From Rhynchopus sp. YZ270_cl-10 (lineage: Eukaryota > Euglenozoa > Diplonemea > Diplonemida > Diplonemidae): a DNA stretch of 64,000 bases. The notes under the pieces are model-generated. The model saw only the letters and a program-made list of their open reading frames with translations, was not told the DNA's origin and made no database searches. The stretch lies in assembly GCA_964035575.1 (NCBI GenBank), contig OZ037851.1, forward strand, positions 248,001 through 312,000. Direction: 5' to 3'. This document shows positions 30,701 through 43,340 of the stretch, in pieces (position 1 is the first letter of the stretch; the number at the start of each line of letters is the position of its first letter). The translations under genes and the position numbers were made by a program.

Positions 30701-33700
30701 AAAGTGGAGTGTGATGTGATGTACAAGACATACCTCGTCCTGCACAGAGGCAACAATGAGCGGCACATTGCGCATGGGCTCGGCAGGGTGCTGCACGCTG
30801 CCCTGGAGGACATTGCTGACGTCGTTGTTGCTGCCAAACTCTTGCCCAACAGTGCGGCCAAAGGCAGACGCAGTGATGGGGGCGGAGACGCGCGGGACGT
30901 ACTGCCGCATCTGGTCGGAAGCTTTCGAGACCCACTGGTCCTGCACAGAGGGGAGGCCCTTGAGGGTGACGTGCACACGGTGCTGCGACACAGCAAGCAC
31001 AACGCCAAGAAGCCAGCGTCCGGAGTTGCTGTCCTGCCGCTCGACAAGCTTCCCAACCTTCCAGTCTGCGTTGCTGTCGCCTGAGTCGTCGGCGACAACG
31101 ATGTCGTCGAAGTCGATGCCCTTGCGCCGCAGCAGCTTGCGTGCCACGTACAGCATCTCCGCTGCCACGACAGGGATGCCGTTTGCCCCACGCAGCAATG
31201 GACGTACCTGCGCCGCAGTCAGCAGCGACATGTTCTTCTCGCAGTGGTACCGTATCGCCCCAAAGGCCTCCCAGTGGCACGCAATCTCCTGCACCGGTGT
31301 GTTCTGTTTCAGTGCCTCGCCGATTAGCGTGGTGATGCAGCGCATGATTCGCTTCCGTTGTGTGTGCACCGCATGTAGGTGCACGGCATGGATAAGCGCA
31401 TGCATCACACGGTCATTGATCAGCAGTGCCTGTGGGCACGTGCGCACCAACACCTCCAGAAGCTTCAAGACCAGGTCGAACGAAGGTGTCGTGTACTGCG
31501 TCTCCTGGGTGAGTGGCAGGTACGACTGTCCTAGTGCTGCAGCACCACTGGTCTCGAGAATCGGCTGCGTCATTTCGATGAGGACCTCACGGTTGACGCG
31601 TGTGACTGCGTCGAGAGCAAGGCCCTGTGCCTGCATCGTTGCTTGGTGCGACACAATGCGTGACACGTTCTCACGCATAGCATCCTGCACATCCCCAGGG
31701 TCCACCAACGCTGGTGCGTCCAGCATCGACAGCAGCTCCAGAATGTCGCACTTCGGGTCAGACGTCTCTGACATCGACCCCTCTGCGTGAAGGAAGGCAC
31801 CCAATGTCACAGACAGGCACCGTGCCTCTGCAACGCAAAGCGACTCATGCCAAAGCAGACTCCACTTCCAGACGACGTGAAGCGGGCCACTAGGGGCAAA
31901 TTTCGCATCGCTGTCCTGCGCGGTTGTGTCTTCATTCTGCTCTGCAAGCTCGTCGTTGCTGAGTTCGTGCTGATACGCTGGGAGGGATTGTTGCGGCTCT
32001 GGTTGGTACGCAGAGGTGGCCAGACCACTCTGTGAATGCGCCATTGTCGGGCTTGCACACCACTGTCCCTGTGTGAAGAGCCCCCGGGCTGCTTGGTTTG
32101 CATTCGACGATGCAGACGAGGACGACGACACGGGTGCTAGGTTGATAGCAGGTGCTGCTGCAGTTTCGTGCTCGAATGCGTTCCCTGTCTGCGGCACAGA
32201 CGGCGTCCCTTCATCACCAAGGGTGAACGGGAAGTCAAACTCTGTCATGAGCAATGCACTGGCACGCATGTTCGTGCTCTGGTAGTTGGGGCTTTGGCTT
32301 TGGCTCTGACTGCCTTGTCTCTGCCTTTGGACGGATGGGTTTGTTCCCACGACTTGGAGGCCCATGTTTTCCTCGTCAAAACCACCCGGAATAGTCTGCA
32401 CCCGGATCGACGAATGGATTGAGGCACCGAAGAAGTCTGATGTGCGGCGCAGTGGTGGCCCCTCTGGCAGCGGCTCACTGTCCTCTGTGGGTACGGTCTG
32501 CCAGAGGCCGTCCTCGAGCATGCCGAGGCAGGCCTCCTTGCGCTGAAGGAGCTGGGAGATCATGGCGGGCACCATGACGCCTTTTGCAGTCAGCTGCGAG
32601 AGAGAATGGGCACATGCTTCGAGTGAGGCGACGTCACACACATGCGGGTCACTTGTCTTCAAGAGCCCTACAACACTGGACGTAGCCGCTAGCGACGCGT
32701 GGATGAGCGCAGACAGCGCACAGGCTATGGGCAGGACACATTCCCTGCACTGTGGTGCAAGCTCCTCTGCAGTCTTTGCATCGCTCTGCACGTTGTCCTT
32801 GTCGCCGTCATCGTCGCTGGACGCAGTGTCACCACATGCAGGGGGGGTGAACAAGAAACGTTCCGGATCGTCGTTCAGGTACTGCATGTCCAACGCAGCA
32901 GGCGCCACGGTCTGCACGCACACCGTGTTGGAGTCCTTCGGCTCAGGAACAATATTGAAGACACTGCACTCCGCATCCGCTGTCGTGAGCCCTGCCACAT
33001 CAAAGGACTGCCCCGTCAGCCCCTCTGCACTGTACTGTGCGATTGACGTGACGAGGTGTGTGCACACATCAACCGCCTTTGCAGACGCCTTCGCACAGAG
33101 GAGCGTCTCCGGTTGGTCCAGGGGCGAGACACGTTCTCGGCTTGCGTCCTTCTCTGTGCGGGTGGCATCTTCTTCCAGGATCACAGTCACAGTGCCACCT
33201 TCAGCCACATGAGCAATGGTGCACTTCTGGGGCAGGCCGTACGCAGGTCGCAAGATTGCCTTCACACCTCGTGCGAGCGGTGGCGACGCTGCACCAAGAA
33301 CGGCCAAGGCAGTGAACGCACCGATGAAGGCCTGCCCACCACTCTTCATATCCGTGCACAGCTGCTCTCTAGACACAGGGCACCGTTCAAGGGCTCCGCA
33401 CAGTGATGCTTCGATGTAGTGCTCCCACTGCGCCTGTGCAGCAAGAACGCGCAGCAGACGAATGCAGATCATCGCAAATGCCTTCCGTGCTGCGCTAGGC
33501 TTCGCCAGGAAGGGTGTGATCTCAGAGGCACCGCGCAGCAGAATAGACACCAACGCGTGTTCCTCACCCGTCTCTGCAAAGGGCGCTGCTGCAGGCTCGT
33601 CAGGAATGCTGCCCACAAACGCATTGATCACAGGCTGTGTGTGTCCCGCTGAGAGCCCCGCCGATAAACACGTCTCATCAAGTTTAAACAACTTTATCGG

Positions 33701-36700
33701 AGCCGTGTCTGCCACCTTCCCCAGGAGTGCGTGGTCCGGGCCGTGTCTGTTCAGGACCAGCCGCAGAATCTCGGTCACGGTCTCCGCCGCTTTGGTGCAG
33801 GTGTCGATTCTGTGCACAGCACGCTGCAGGATGGTGTGCAGGACGGGCCCCCACTTTGCGTCGACTATGCACTGCACGCAGCGCGCGAGGTGTACTTCTC
33901 CCTCTGCCTCTGCAGCCTCGAGTGCACAGTAGAGCATGACGACGTGGCGCTGCACCCAGGTCTCGTCCTCCGCACTGTCGCTCTCGTCCAAGTTGTGCAG
34001 ACACTCCTGTGCATGTGCACACGCAGTCTCAACACACTCCTTGAACAGCGGCAACGCCTCTGCCGTCACTGCAGAGCGCACCGTCCACGCACGAAGGATC
34101 TTCCACGCCTGGTGTGCCGACTGCGCACGCGCCAGCTTGTGGCGCTGTTCACATCCAGACAAGGCAACATGGCTGCCGTGCACGGTGGAGGCATCAAAGA
34201 CCCAGTCCTCAGGGCTGAAGGAGTACTTCACCTTGGAGCCGTACTTCGCGCCTGTGGCAGGGACTGCGATACGAAGCTGTGGTGGTACCTCGCGGATGAA
34301 GCCGAAAAACTCACCGTTGCGTGTGAAGAAGACGTGTGGCGCGCCTGCGACGGAGGCTACCCCGCACCCTACGGTGTCGCCTAGACGGAACCTGGGCAGC
34401 ACGGTGGTTACGGGAGATGTAGAGCACACATTGCCGTTGCTTTTGTAGAGTGTCTGGTGCGAGAACGGCGACGTCGGGCAGCACAGCCCTATGCTGAGCC
34501 CCTTGGTGAGGCGGTGCGCACACTCTGTGAACGTGACCTCGAAGTAGAAGATGCTCTCCTCCGAGATGCTGCGCAGGTTCCACGCCTTCGCTGCGTGCAC
34601 GATGTTCTTCCCTTTGCGAGCGTCGCTGTTCCATAGGAAGTGATGTGTCAGGCTCCTGCCGTCGTGCCTCACATGCGCAGCAGCACCCTCCACACTCACA
34701 TGCCAGCCAAGAGGATCCTCTGCCTTCGCCAGCGCCGAGCTCAGATGCTGCCCATGCGGCATGCCACTGAGACTCAGGCAGGCCGGCTGCCTGCCGTTCT
34801 CCTGGCGTATCAGGGCAGAGGACTTGAGCAGGTTGATCGCCAATGGCGACGACGCGAGAGAGGCAGAGTCCCTTATCGGCCACGCAAGAGAAAGGGAGGA
34901 CAGTGCAATGCGCTGCAGTGCAGACGCTGCCGGTGTGTCCTGGCCGTTCTGTGCAAGCTTGAGGAGGTTCTCCACAATCGTCCACACCTCTGTACGCACG
35001 ACAGAGACGAGCACCTCGCCACTGCACTCAATGCCACGCTCGTAGCTTTGGTTGCGGAAGCCACCCGACAGCGCCTCCGCCACAGCCTGCATCACGAAGG
35101 CGTCACCCTCTGAGTTACCCTCACGCACCCACTGTTCACCTTCCCGTTGTATCTCTGCAAGCACACCTAGACCCCTTGCCCTTCGCCGTGCCCGCTCCTT
35201 ATGCCCAAGAAGCGTTTCCTTCACGTTGCGCAGGTCACCTACAGGGGATTCATCCACAACAAAGTCGGTGACCTCTAGGGTCACGTCTTGGAGGAGAGGT
35301 GGTGGCACGCCTTCGTGGCGGCAGATCGGCTGCACTGCGTAGATGAGGAAGGCGGAGCGCTTTGCCACATTGCGGCGTGAGCTGTCGGGCAGGCCCTGGA
35401 GGCGTTCACGTACCAGGGCGATGCTGTGCGGGCTGTACTGCTCGGGCTGTGTGACAAGGCGGCCGGCGTCCTCGGGGACCACGCCGTAGAGGTGGACAGC
35501 TGCACTCACGACAATGCGCATCAGCACTTCTACTGGCCCCTTGGTCGTTGCCTGCCCCTGCATTGCAAGAAGCGACGCCCACGCATCCTCGGGTACGAGG
35601 TGGCAAGGGTTCACCCCCATGTCAGAGGCCACCTCTGTTGCAGAGCCACTGTCGCAGTCGTCGTCCAGCTCGCGTTTCGCCTTTTTCTCGACGCGCGAAG
35701 TGACGCCGCCGACAAGGATGCTTCCCTGCACGCAGTACTTCTCAAGCGGTATGCTCATGGGGCACGCAGTCTCCAACATAGCCTGCGCAGACGCAGCTGA
35801 AGCATAGGCAAGCCCAATGAGCAGGTCGTGCAGCCACCCAAGACGGTACTTCAAACACTCTGCAGACGCCTTTGCCGTAAACGAATACCCCCATTTGCTG
35901 CGCTGCATGTCCCCAGGCTGGCCGCTCCGACTTGAACTCAGCGGAAACACCTGAGAGTTACGCAAACTCCCCCTAGGAAACACAATGGCTGCGGACGCAT
36001 TGATGGTCAGCTTCGCCTGCGCGATGTTGTCCTTAATGGTCTTCATCTTCGTCTTCCTGTCTGTTGGGCAGACGTATAGAATGACAAGCTCGTCGCGTCC
36101 CTCCAGGCGGCTCTGTGCGTCGAAGGTGATGGTGAACGATTCAGCGCCCTCGAACCTCACGAAGGACACGGCATCTAGGCGGTATGGGTGCGCGCTTTCG
36201 TGTGTCTGCGAGACAATGCTGGGGACGGTGGCAACGCCGGAGTGAAACGCTTCGCACGGGAGCAGTGCAGTGAGCTTCCCCTTGAGGACGCGAACTGCAG
36301 AGCGGAGTGTGCTGAGCTCGTTCCCCGTCTCAAAGGGGCCCACCTTCAGAAGCGGGACAACAGCGATGAGCTGCGGCACCACCACCCCAAGCAGGCCACT
36401 GTGCAGCTCCTCCACTACACAAGCCGCAGACTCCTTCGACGCCAGGCACTGCAGCGCACACTGAATGATGTCGTTCGCAGCCTGCAGTACCGGGTGGATC
36501 CAGGCTGCGAAGAAATCTGTCTCCCGTGAATCCCGGGTCCGCGCAGCAAGGGCAACCTGCAGCGCAACAATGTGTTTGAGAATGTCGCCAGACTCCTTCG
36601 TCTTCTGCACCATGCTGCTGGCGGCCTTCATCATCTCGCACGAATGCTTCACCGCGCAGGACAGCAGGATGCGGGTGTACTCCTGCAGGCCTCGGTCCTC

Positions 36701-39700
36701 GCTGGAGGAGAGGAGGTGCGACACTGCGAGCGCAGCACCCTTGGGGGTGTGGCAGTGCAGGGACAGTTCGGGGACGAGGGGCTCGCCAGAAAAGACGCGG
36801 TTGACGAGCGCAGCGCTGCGTTGCTCGGGTGTAGGGTAGACGATCCAGATGCAGCAGTAGATGGCGTCCTTGACGAGAGCGGCGATGGGGAGGGTCGTGT
36901 CGTCGCCAAACCTCTCGCGTACACGGACCAGCGCAGGGAGCAGGTTTTCCTGCAAGTCCTCCGACAGCGTGAGGCGCCGTCGCGGAAGGCGCAGCTCCGG
37001 TGACGACAACTCCTTTGCAACAACGACAAGAAGGAGGAGTGCCGCATACGCGTCCAAAGCACGCTCCGCCATAGTCAGCAACCCAAACGTGTCTGCCAGA
37101 TACGCAGAACAATCCTCCGAAGTCCGGTTCATCTCATGTCCCGAACACTCCAGCAGTGCAAGAACCCGCACCATCGTCCACGCAAGCTCGTCCGTGCTCT
37201 GCGTCGCAGCCCCGTCGCGTGCCTTGCTTGTCATCAGCACCGCCTTGCACAGTGCAAGGCGAGGCGACGGCGTCACAGTCACCTTCGCCATGCGGTTGCA
37301 CACATGCCACCGCACTGCCCGTCGTGGACACCACGCCAAAGGCCCCTCTGAAATCCGTATCGTCTTCTCACTGACAAGCAGCCCCGTTCCCGTGCTGTAC
37401 TCGCTTGTAACGTGGCGGCACCCCAACGGCTGCAGGATGCAGATGCGTCCCTCTGAACAATACAACGACGCCTGCTGGAAGGCAAGCGCAAGTGGCGGGT
37501 GTACGTGAGCACCTGCAGAAGGTGTGTAGCGTAGGGGCGGTGCCTGGCCGTCCAGCTTCTCCCACTTCCCGATGGGGCTGGAGCGTGTCGGGCGGAGGTG
37601 GAGCGAATGTGGGCCGGAGTCGAAGAGCTGCATCCCAGTGCCCTCTGCAAGCTGCCAGTGCGCAAGGATGTGCTGGTGCGTGTACTGGTTGGTCGGGTGC
37701 ACTTGCAGGGTGTGGCGCATACCCGAGAGCAGCTCTGCAGCGGAGCGTGCATGCGACCACACACGTGCCTCGCGCATGGTGCCCTGGAACTCATGTCCCA
37801 GCAGAACGTTGCTTCCAGGGATGCGTGGCGCCGTGCTCGCAATGTGGTCCATGTTCTGCCTGAGATGCGATGAAGAGTGCAGCAGCGAGTGGTGCAGCGG
37901 TGCACCCCCGTCGTCCGCAAGGTCGCTGGGGACGTGCGGCTCAGCACGCTCGCCTTGAATGTAGATCTTCACCTGCTCGCCGTGGATCACACTCGGGTCA
38001 AACACCACCGCCACATGGATCCACGTGTCCGCAAGGCGCGTCTGCAGTCGTCCAGATGCAGTCTCACCACCTCTGCCTAGACCCCACCACCCACCGGTCA
38101 CATATGCACCAAAGTTCTGGAGTCCTATGGAGACGTGGAAGTGTGTGGCGTTGGTGCCTGCGAGGAAGAGCGTGCAGGGCGACACCGCACGGAAGCGGAT
38201 CCACGACTCGAAAGTGACTGGGAGGGATGCAGAGATGCCTGTGCCGCGGGCACGTAGGATGCTTGAGGCTTCTGCACGCATGGCGCCGTTGAAGAGGAAG
38301 TTCTTTTCGGAGAGTTCAGCACGGCTGCCAAGGGGCGTTGTGTGGAGGACCTTCATGCCTTCGAGGGGGGAGAGCGCATAGAGCGTGAGGGACGGCTGGC
38401 TGCGTGTGGCTTGGCCTTGGGCACGTGCCGCAGCACGGAGTGCTGCAGGCAGCTGAGGTGCAAGCTCGCGGACACGCTCCGCACTCACAGCCTCCTCCAG
38501 CTGCCGTGTCACGTCTTCGACAACCATCTCAAAGGGCACCTCGCTGCTGTGCAGCATGTCTGTCACGTTGTCGAACTCTGCTATGTGCTCACGCACCACA
38601 CGCAGCGCCTGCTCACCTTCGTCCCCATCCACTGCAACACGCTGCCCCACGACACACACCAAACCACCCTCACCGGCGACCAGCTTCAACCACCCGTCAG
38701 GCCCGCACCGTTCCATCCCTTCGGGCCAATGCAGCTGTGTGAAGGCGACGCTGTCGTCGGTGAAGACACCGCTGAGGAGGACCCACTCTGTGTCGACAGT
38801 GGCAGCAAAGAACGTCCCTACCTCTGTGTGCGCTATGGACCTGAGGTGGGCGCCTGTGGGGAGCCCTGTGGTGGCGAGGGGGTGGCCTGCATCTGCGGCA
38901 AGGTGCAGCACGGAGGTGCCGCATATGGCGTGCGCTTGGAGGGTTGTGGTGGGGAGGGCAGAGATGCCTTCAACGGTGTTCGCACAGAGGAGCCATTCGC
39001 GACGCACTTCGGTGCCTTCAACGAGCACGCCCCCGGTGTGCTGCACCTGCAGTGTGGTGCGTTCCTTCGCTATGTCGCTGCCGACCTCCAGAAACGCCGT
39101 ATTCAAGACCACCTCCTCAAGCGACCGGAACAACGGTGCCACCACATTCCTTGCATCAAACGGCTTCAGCTGGGTGTGCTCCCGCAGAAGCTGCAGCGCT
39201 GTCCCCACCACCTCCGACCCACACCCCTTTGCAAACCCTATGCGAAGCAGAATTGACAGCGGCAACGTCGGGTCCTGCAAATCAAGACACGTACGCAAAA
39301 AGTTTTGCAACAACCTATACAACCCTGGATGCGACAGAACTGATGGTTTATCGCTTCGCGACTCTGCGGAGAGTGCTGCTGCGTCTAGGAGGGCTGTCAA
39401 TGGTGCTAGAATTGCTGCGAATGCTGCATCCGTTGCGATGCTCTGCGCCATCATCGTGATTGAGGAGAGACACCAGAAGCAGGCCTGCGAGGCTGGGTCT
39501 GAAAACACTGCTTCACTCCCGAGGAGCACATCGGGCTGCAAACCTGCACCACCCGACTCCGACACACTACTCTCACGCGGCATGCTTGCCCCAACCACCC
39601 CATCCATCGCACTGCTCGGCACGCTCTCCGTCAACGCCATGACCGCATGCATACTCTGCATCCTCTGTGTAAAGAGTGCAGGGTACTCTGAAGGCGGTGC

Positions 39701-40078
39701 ACCGTCTTCTGTTGCACTCAACGCCGCATTGCTGTCAAGAGAGGGCTCTGCGTCTCTTCGGTACACATTCGTGTGTCGTTCTGTTAAGGCAAGAGTTCCG
39801 GTTTCATTCGGCATAACCAAGGGTGAAGTAAAATCCCATAAGTCATAGCTCGCAGAGTCGGGGAAAAGCGCGGCAAGGTGCTGCAACGCACGGCATCCAC
39901 CACGTTGTGTTCCAGATATTGTTGCACGGTCAACTGAAGTTGATGCACCACGTGACACCCCTCCCATCGAAACATCTCGTGGCTCATCTGTCTCAGTGGC
40001 GTCGTCATGAAGAAGGTGGTGGTGGTGTGCATGTACTTCCTCTCTCGCCCCCAGCCATGGTTGGGTATCGCGTGACAT
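27756..40078 (-). CDS. Giant HECT-type E3 ubiquitin ligase with LamG-like and SPRY domains, seven exons, 3715 aa as modelled
   Basis: Transfers ubiquitin to unknown substrates through a HECT thioester. Exons modelled: 40078-30734, 30661-30551, 30499-30401, 30353-29953, 29066-28613, 28559-27889, 27822-27756. All junctions are GT-AG and the total is exactly 3716 codons with stop. A LamG/concanavalin-like domain sits near residues 595-765 and a SPRY/B30.2 domain near 1775-1965. The HECT domain occupies about the last 350 residues: VRLDRHAP, FVGEAGIDQGGIYRD, and the catalytic Cys in EAHTCSSL, about 34 residues from the end, followed by LPPY. The overall plan most resembles animal HECTD4, though orthology needs a tree. 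Introns cluster in the 3' quarter, and one holds a miniature transposon (29108-29801). Confidence 0.9.
29108..29801. mobile_element. TA-flanked miniature inverted-repeat transposon (694 bp) in a HECT gene intron
   Basis: The ends are inverted repeats: CCTACCCCC-rich then CGTGCATAAGTC on the left, GACTTATGCACG then GGGGGTAGG on the right. TA flanks both sides (29106-29107 and 29802-29803), as for Tc1/mariner-type elements. Several GTGCATAAGTCCGA or GTGTATAAGTCCG copies lie inside both ends. It has no transposase. Its interior carries two GCTCGCGAAGCGAGCG palindromes and a repeat shared with 9632-9765. Without it the host intron would be about 190 nt. Confidence 0.85.
29802..29827. repeat. 26-bp palindrome, copy 1
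   Basis: A TATGC arm, then ATCAATAAATTGAT, then a GTATA arm: a near-perfect palindrome abutting the right end of the miniature element. The second copy is at 41837-41862. Confidence 0.8.
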
Positions 40079-40310
40079 AAAATGACAATAGTGTATCTCC
40101 TTGGGGGAGAAAGACCTCCCCCCTCCACCCCCTACCTCAAATCAGCGAAGCAGAATTGTGTGTTTTGTGTAAGTGCAAAAAGGGGGTGGGTGTTTTTTTC
40201 TGAGAGGAGGGGTGGTGGGAGAGAGGGAGGGAGGGAGGAGATGAAAATAATTGTGCATTTTTTTTGTCTGTCTGAATTTTAAAAAAAGGGGGGAGAAGAA
40301 AAACTAATAT

Positions 40311-40380
40311 TTTTGATAAATTGTTGGAGTAGTGTAGTTGCCTCGGTTGTGTTGCCACAGTTGTGCAATCTCCACTGTCT
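40311..40380 (+). repeat. Dispersed repeat with GTTGGAGTAGTG core (inverted copy at 61225-61270)
   Basis: GATAAATTGTTGGAGTAGTG followed by TAGTTGCCTCGGTTGTGTTG and TGTGCAATCTCCA; the reverse complement of 61215-61270 reads the same with small gaps. Part of the same broad family as the TAGTG hairpins. Confidence 0.75.
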
Positions 40381-40720
40381 CCACTGTTTTGTTGAGAGTA
40401 CCAAATATATCTGAGGGTTCGAGCCTTATTGTATTGCAGAATTCGTGGCCCATAGGATGAAGCAGGTTGTCGGTCAATCCGTTTTAGCATATTTTCATTG
40501 TTATGGAGTATCTCTCGTACCTCTTCATGGGACAATAAGAGGAGGGAAAAAAAATAGGGGTCTTTTCTTCTGTAAAAAGGTTGGTCATGAGGTAAAGAAA
40601 AAACACAACACATCTAAAAAAAAACAGACGGAAAAAAAAAAAAAAAGAAGAAGAAAAAAGAGGAGAGCAATGTGACAGATGTAAAAAAAAAAAAACTACT
40701 CCATCGTAGGGGGGGAAATT

Positions 40721-40751
40721 GAAATACAAAGCCCTCTCGTGACAGTGTACC
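40721..40751 (+). repeat. CTCTCGT-type hairpin, GAAATACAAAGCC subtype
   Basis: GAAATACAAAGCCCTCTCGT followed by GACAGTGTACC; nearly identical to 58449-58479. Outer pairing TACA/TGTA. Confidence 0.7.
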
Positions 40752-41042
40752 AAAAAAAGAAAAAAATAACAACGAACACACTCGCTTTTCTTGGGCGAGG
40801 AAGGTAAGAGGGGGTGGGTGGGAATCTGGAAAGCTCACTCCCTCATGAAAGTGACTAAATATTTTTTTTAGGAGAGAGAAAAAAAAATCGCGCATATTTG
40901 AATGACTCTCTTTGTCAAGAAAAATATGCTACTGATGATCGCTCTCCCCCTCTCCCTTACTTTCCCCCCCTCCCCTGGTATGCCTTCTACTGAAGGATGG
41001 GGAAGTCCATGAGTCTCATCCCCAGCACGTTTCCCTTTTTTT

Positions 41043-41097
41043 TGAAAAGAAAACTTTGTTGTATTCATGTAGGCACCGAGGGATGAGCTCCACTATT
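41043..41097 (+). repeat. TAGTG/CACTA hairpin repeat, diverged
   Basis: GAAAACTTTGTTGTATTCATGTAGGCACCGAGGGATGAG followed by CTCCACTATTA; the right half fits the family, the left stem has decayed. Confidence 0.55.
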
Positions 41098-41569
41098 AAT
41101 TTTTTTTTTTTTGTTGTTCGGCCCGTCCGGTCCTGTTTTTCTAATAATGGCGCTAAAGGGGGGTTTTGTTTTAAAAATTGTTGCTAGTATTTTTGCTAGT
41201 ATTTTTTTATTGGAAAGTCGACTGTTCCCATTACCCCCCTCTATCTATTGACTCGAAACATCCACAAAAAGATAGAGCGAAACTAAAAGAGGGGAAAAAA
41301 TTATAAAAAAAAAAAGGGAGAGAGAGAAAGGCTAAATTGGGATTACGGAATTGCACAAAAATAAAAACAGCGAGGCTTTTTTGGGTGGGGTAAAAGAAAA
41401 AGGAAAAAGGAATTCATATAGGGACGCTACCGTTTCTTGCAGAGGACAGCGTGCACGTAAAGGAATGGAGCCTATGGTTCCCCAAAACTACTCCACCATG
41501 TTTATTACACTGCGATGAGCTGTCATGCGCAACGGACAAACCATCCCTCAGATGAAGGTTTTGTTTTTT

Positions 41570-41620
41570 TTGAAAACTTGGTTGTATTAGTGCAGCCACC
41601 CTAGAGGGTGCTCCACTATA
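41570..41620 (+). repeat. TAGTG/CACTA hairpin repeat
   Basis: TGAAAACTTGGTTGTATTAG then TGCAGCCACCCTAGAGGGTG and CTCCACTATA. Nested stems TAGTG/CACTA and CACCC/GGGTG. Confidence 0.85.
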
Positions 41621-41836
41621 TTTTAACGTTTGACGGAAGAATCCGGCAAAAAAAAAAGAGGGGAGGCGAGGATCTGTTTCGCAGCCCCGGTGTGGCTGAC
41701 AAACTAGGCTTCGAAAGAGTAAGGATGGGACCTTCTCTCGCCATATGCAGAGAAAATCAAACTTGCTGTGGAGAAATGGCGAGAGGTGTCTCTTGCTATT
41801 TCAACACCACAGACAACGCAAAAAAGTACTTCAACA

Positions 41837-41862
41837 TATGCAATCAATAAATTGATAGCATA
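41837..41862. repeat. 26-bp palindrome, copy 2
   Basis: A perfect palindrome built from TATGC, ATCAAT, ATTGAT and GCATA arms. It is preceded by ACA, giving an uninterrupted version of the target beside the miniature element at 29108-29801. Confidence 0.85.
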
Positions 41863-42649
41863 GGAGAAAAAAAAAGTACGTCATACACATGTCCTACCCC
41901 ACTTTCGTATTGCCTCAAACGTTATGTGTCCCTAAGAGGAACGTGAAAGATGAACCTACACCCACACATCTTTTGCAAAAAATGTAACATTCACACGTAG
42001 TTAGCCTGTTTGTTCGGGAAAAAAAAAACAGATAATTATTTCAGAGCCCCCCCCATGCGAGAGGGGGAAAGGGGTATTGGGTTGAAGGGGGTAAAAGGGG
42101 GGATAGTTTTGAACAAAGAAAAAGAGCTTTTTAAAAGGGGGGGTGTTTTGTTTGTATACGTAGATGCCGTATACTTCAGCAATGCTAAGGAATAATTATC
42201 GTACTTGATCACATTTATCTTTTTTCCTTTCAGTACTTGTCTTGCTACTAACTTTTTTTTCGTAATTACTTCGTTCTGGATAAAAAAAAGAGAGAAAGAA
42301 AACACCAGGGCTCTCAAGATCCTCCACGAAAAAAGCAGAATTTTCGAAATGAGGAGGATTTCATTTTTGCAAAAAAACCCCCCAAAAAAAAAATTTTCCC
42401 CCGCAACAAGCGGTCGTCGCGCGCTTCGCGCGCGCCTCCCTGACAGCCACAGAGCGGAGAGGCGGGTCAATTTTGCGAGATGATAAAAACGGAAATCTAA
42501 TCCTTTCTCTTGCACCATACGCTCCACGAACCGTACAAAACCAATACGTCTAACTCCAATACGTCTCAAAATGGCAAATTTTTTGCAGCATTGGTCAAGT
42601 TGCATTTTTTGGCTGCAAAATGCAAGGGTATCCAAAGACATTGCCAACT

Positions 42650-42815
42650 CTATTTTTTTTGCGGAGCAAAAAAATAATATAAATGGCGCCGCAGGCGAAA
42701 AAAAATTCGGGTACGGTGTAAAAATGCTTCCTTTTACACCACATAATCACTCAACGAACCCTTTTTTTTGAGTAGCAAAAAATGAAAATGGCGCCGCAGG
42801 CAAATTTTTTTTAAA
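42650..42815 (-). repeat. Interspersed repeat, copy 2 (inverted relative to 10421-10582)
   Basis: Contains AAATGGCGCCGCAGGCGAAA, the TTTACACC/GGTGTAAA inverted repeat and TCACTCAACGAACCC, in the reverse-complement order of copy 1. Confidence 0.8.
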
Positions 42816-43310
42816 GTGCAGCCCTGGACGGTGCATACAGGCTCGGGAAAATATTGGGTCCCTCGGGGGAGACAAAGTGACCCCCCACTATAAAACCCCT
42901 AGGAGGATAATCCTCCACCCGAGCCCGCCAAAAAAAAAAAAAAAATGGGGGAAATCCTCCACCAAAAAAGCCTAAAAAAAAAAAAAAAAGCCCCTGGAGG
43001 AAATATCCTCCCCTACGTGGAGGATCTTGAGAGCACTGGAAAACACCCACTAGCGGATTGACCCTTTTCTTCTTTGCGATTGGTTTGTTCTTGTTTTTTT
43101 TAAATGTTGGAAGCAGGGTGCAGTTCAGGGCTTTATACAGGTTTTGGTCTTTATTTGAAAAATCTCGGCCAAACTCGGTCAGCCAAAAAAAAAAGTTCGG
43201 TCAGACTAAGTTTTAATACACTGCATAAATCCCTGGTGCAGTTTGCCAATTTGGGTGCAAATCTGCAAAATCTACGTGTTCCTGTTTCACAAAAAAAAAA
43301 AGTTTATAAG

Positions 43311-43340
43311 ATGACCCTAAGCCTCTCGTGCTTAGTCACC
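43311..43340 (+). repeat. CTCTCGT-type hairpin
   Basis: AGTTTATAAGATGACC followed by CTAAGCCTCTCGTGCTTAG and TCACC. Six-pair stem CTAAGC/GCTTAG, loop CTCTCGT. Confidence 0.85.

Larger units (their letters stand above)
40079..41042. other. Spacer 5' of the HECT gene, no gene seen
   Basis: Pyrimidine- and purine-rich runs. 40311-40380 carries a GATAAATTGTTGGAGTAGTG segment with an inverted counterpart at 61225-61270, and 40721-40751 a CTCTCGT-type hairpin. Confidence 0.5.

Noticed and set aside
38556-39848. 430-codon plus-strand frame opposite the HECT gene
   Set aside because: Antisense of the 9.3-kb first exon; no recognisable domain.
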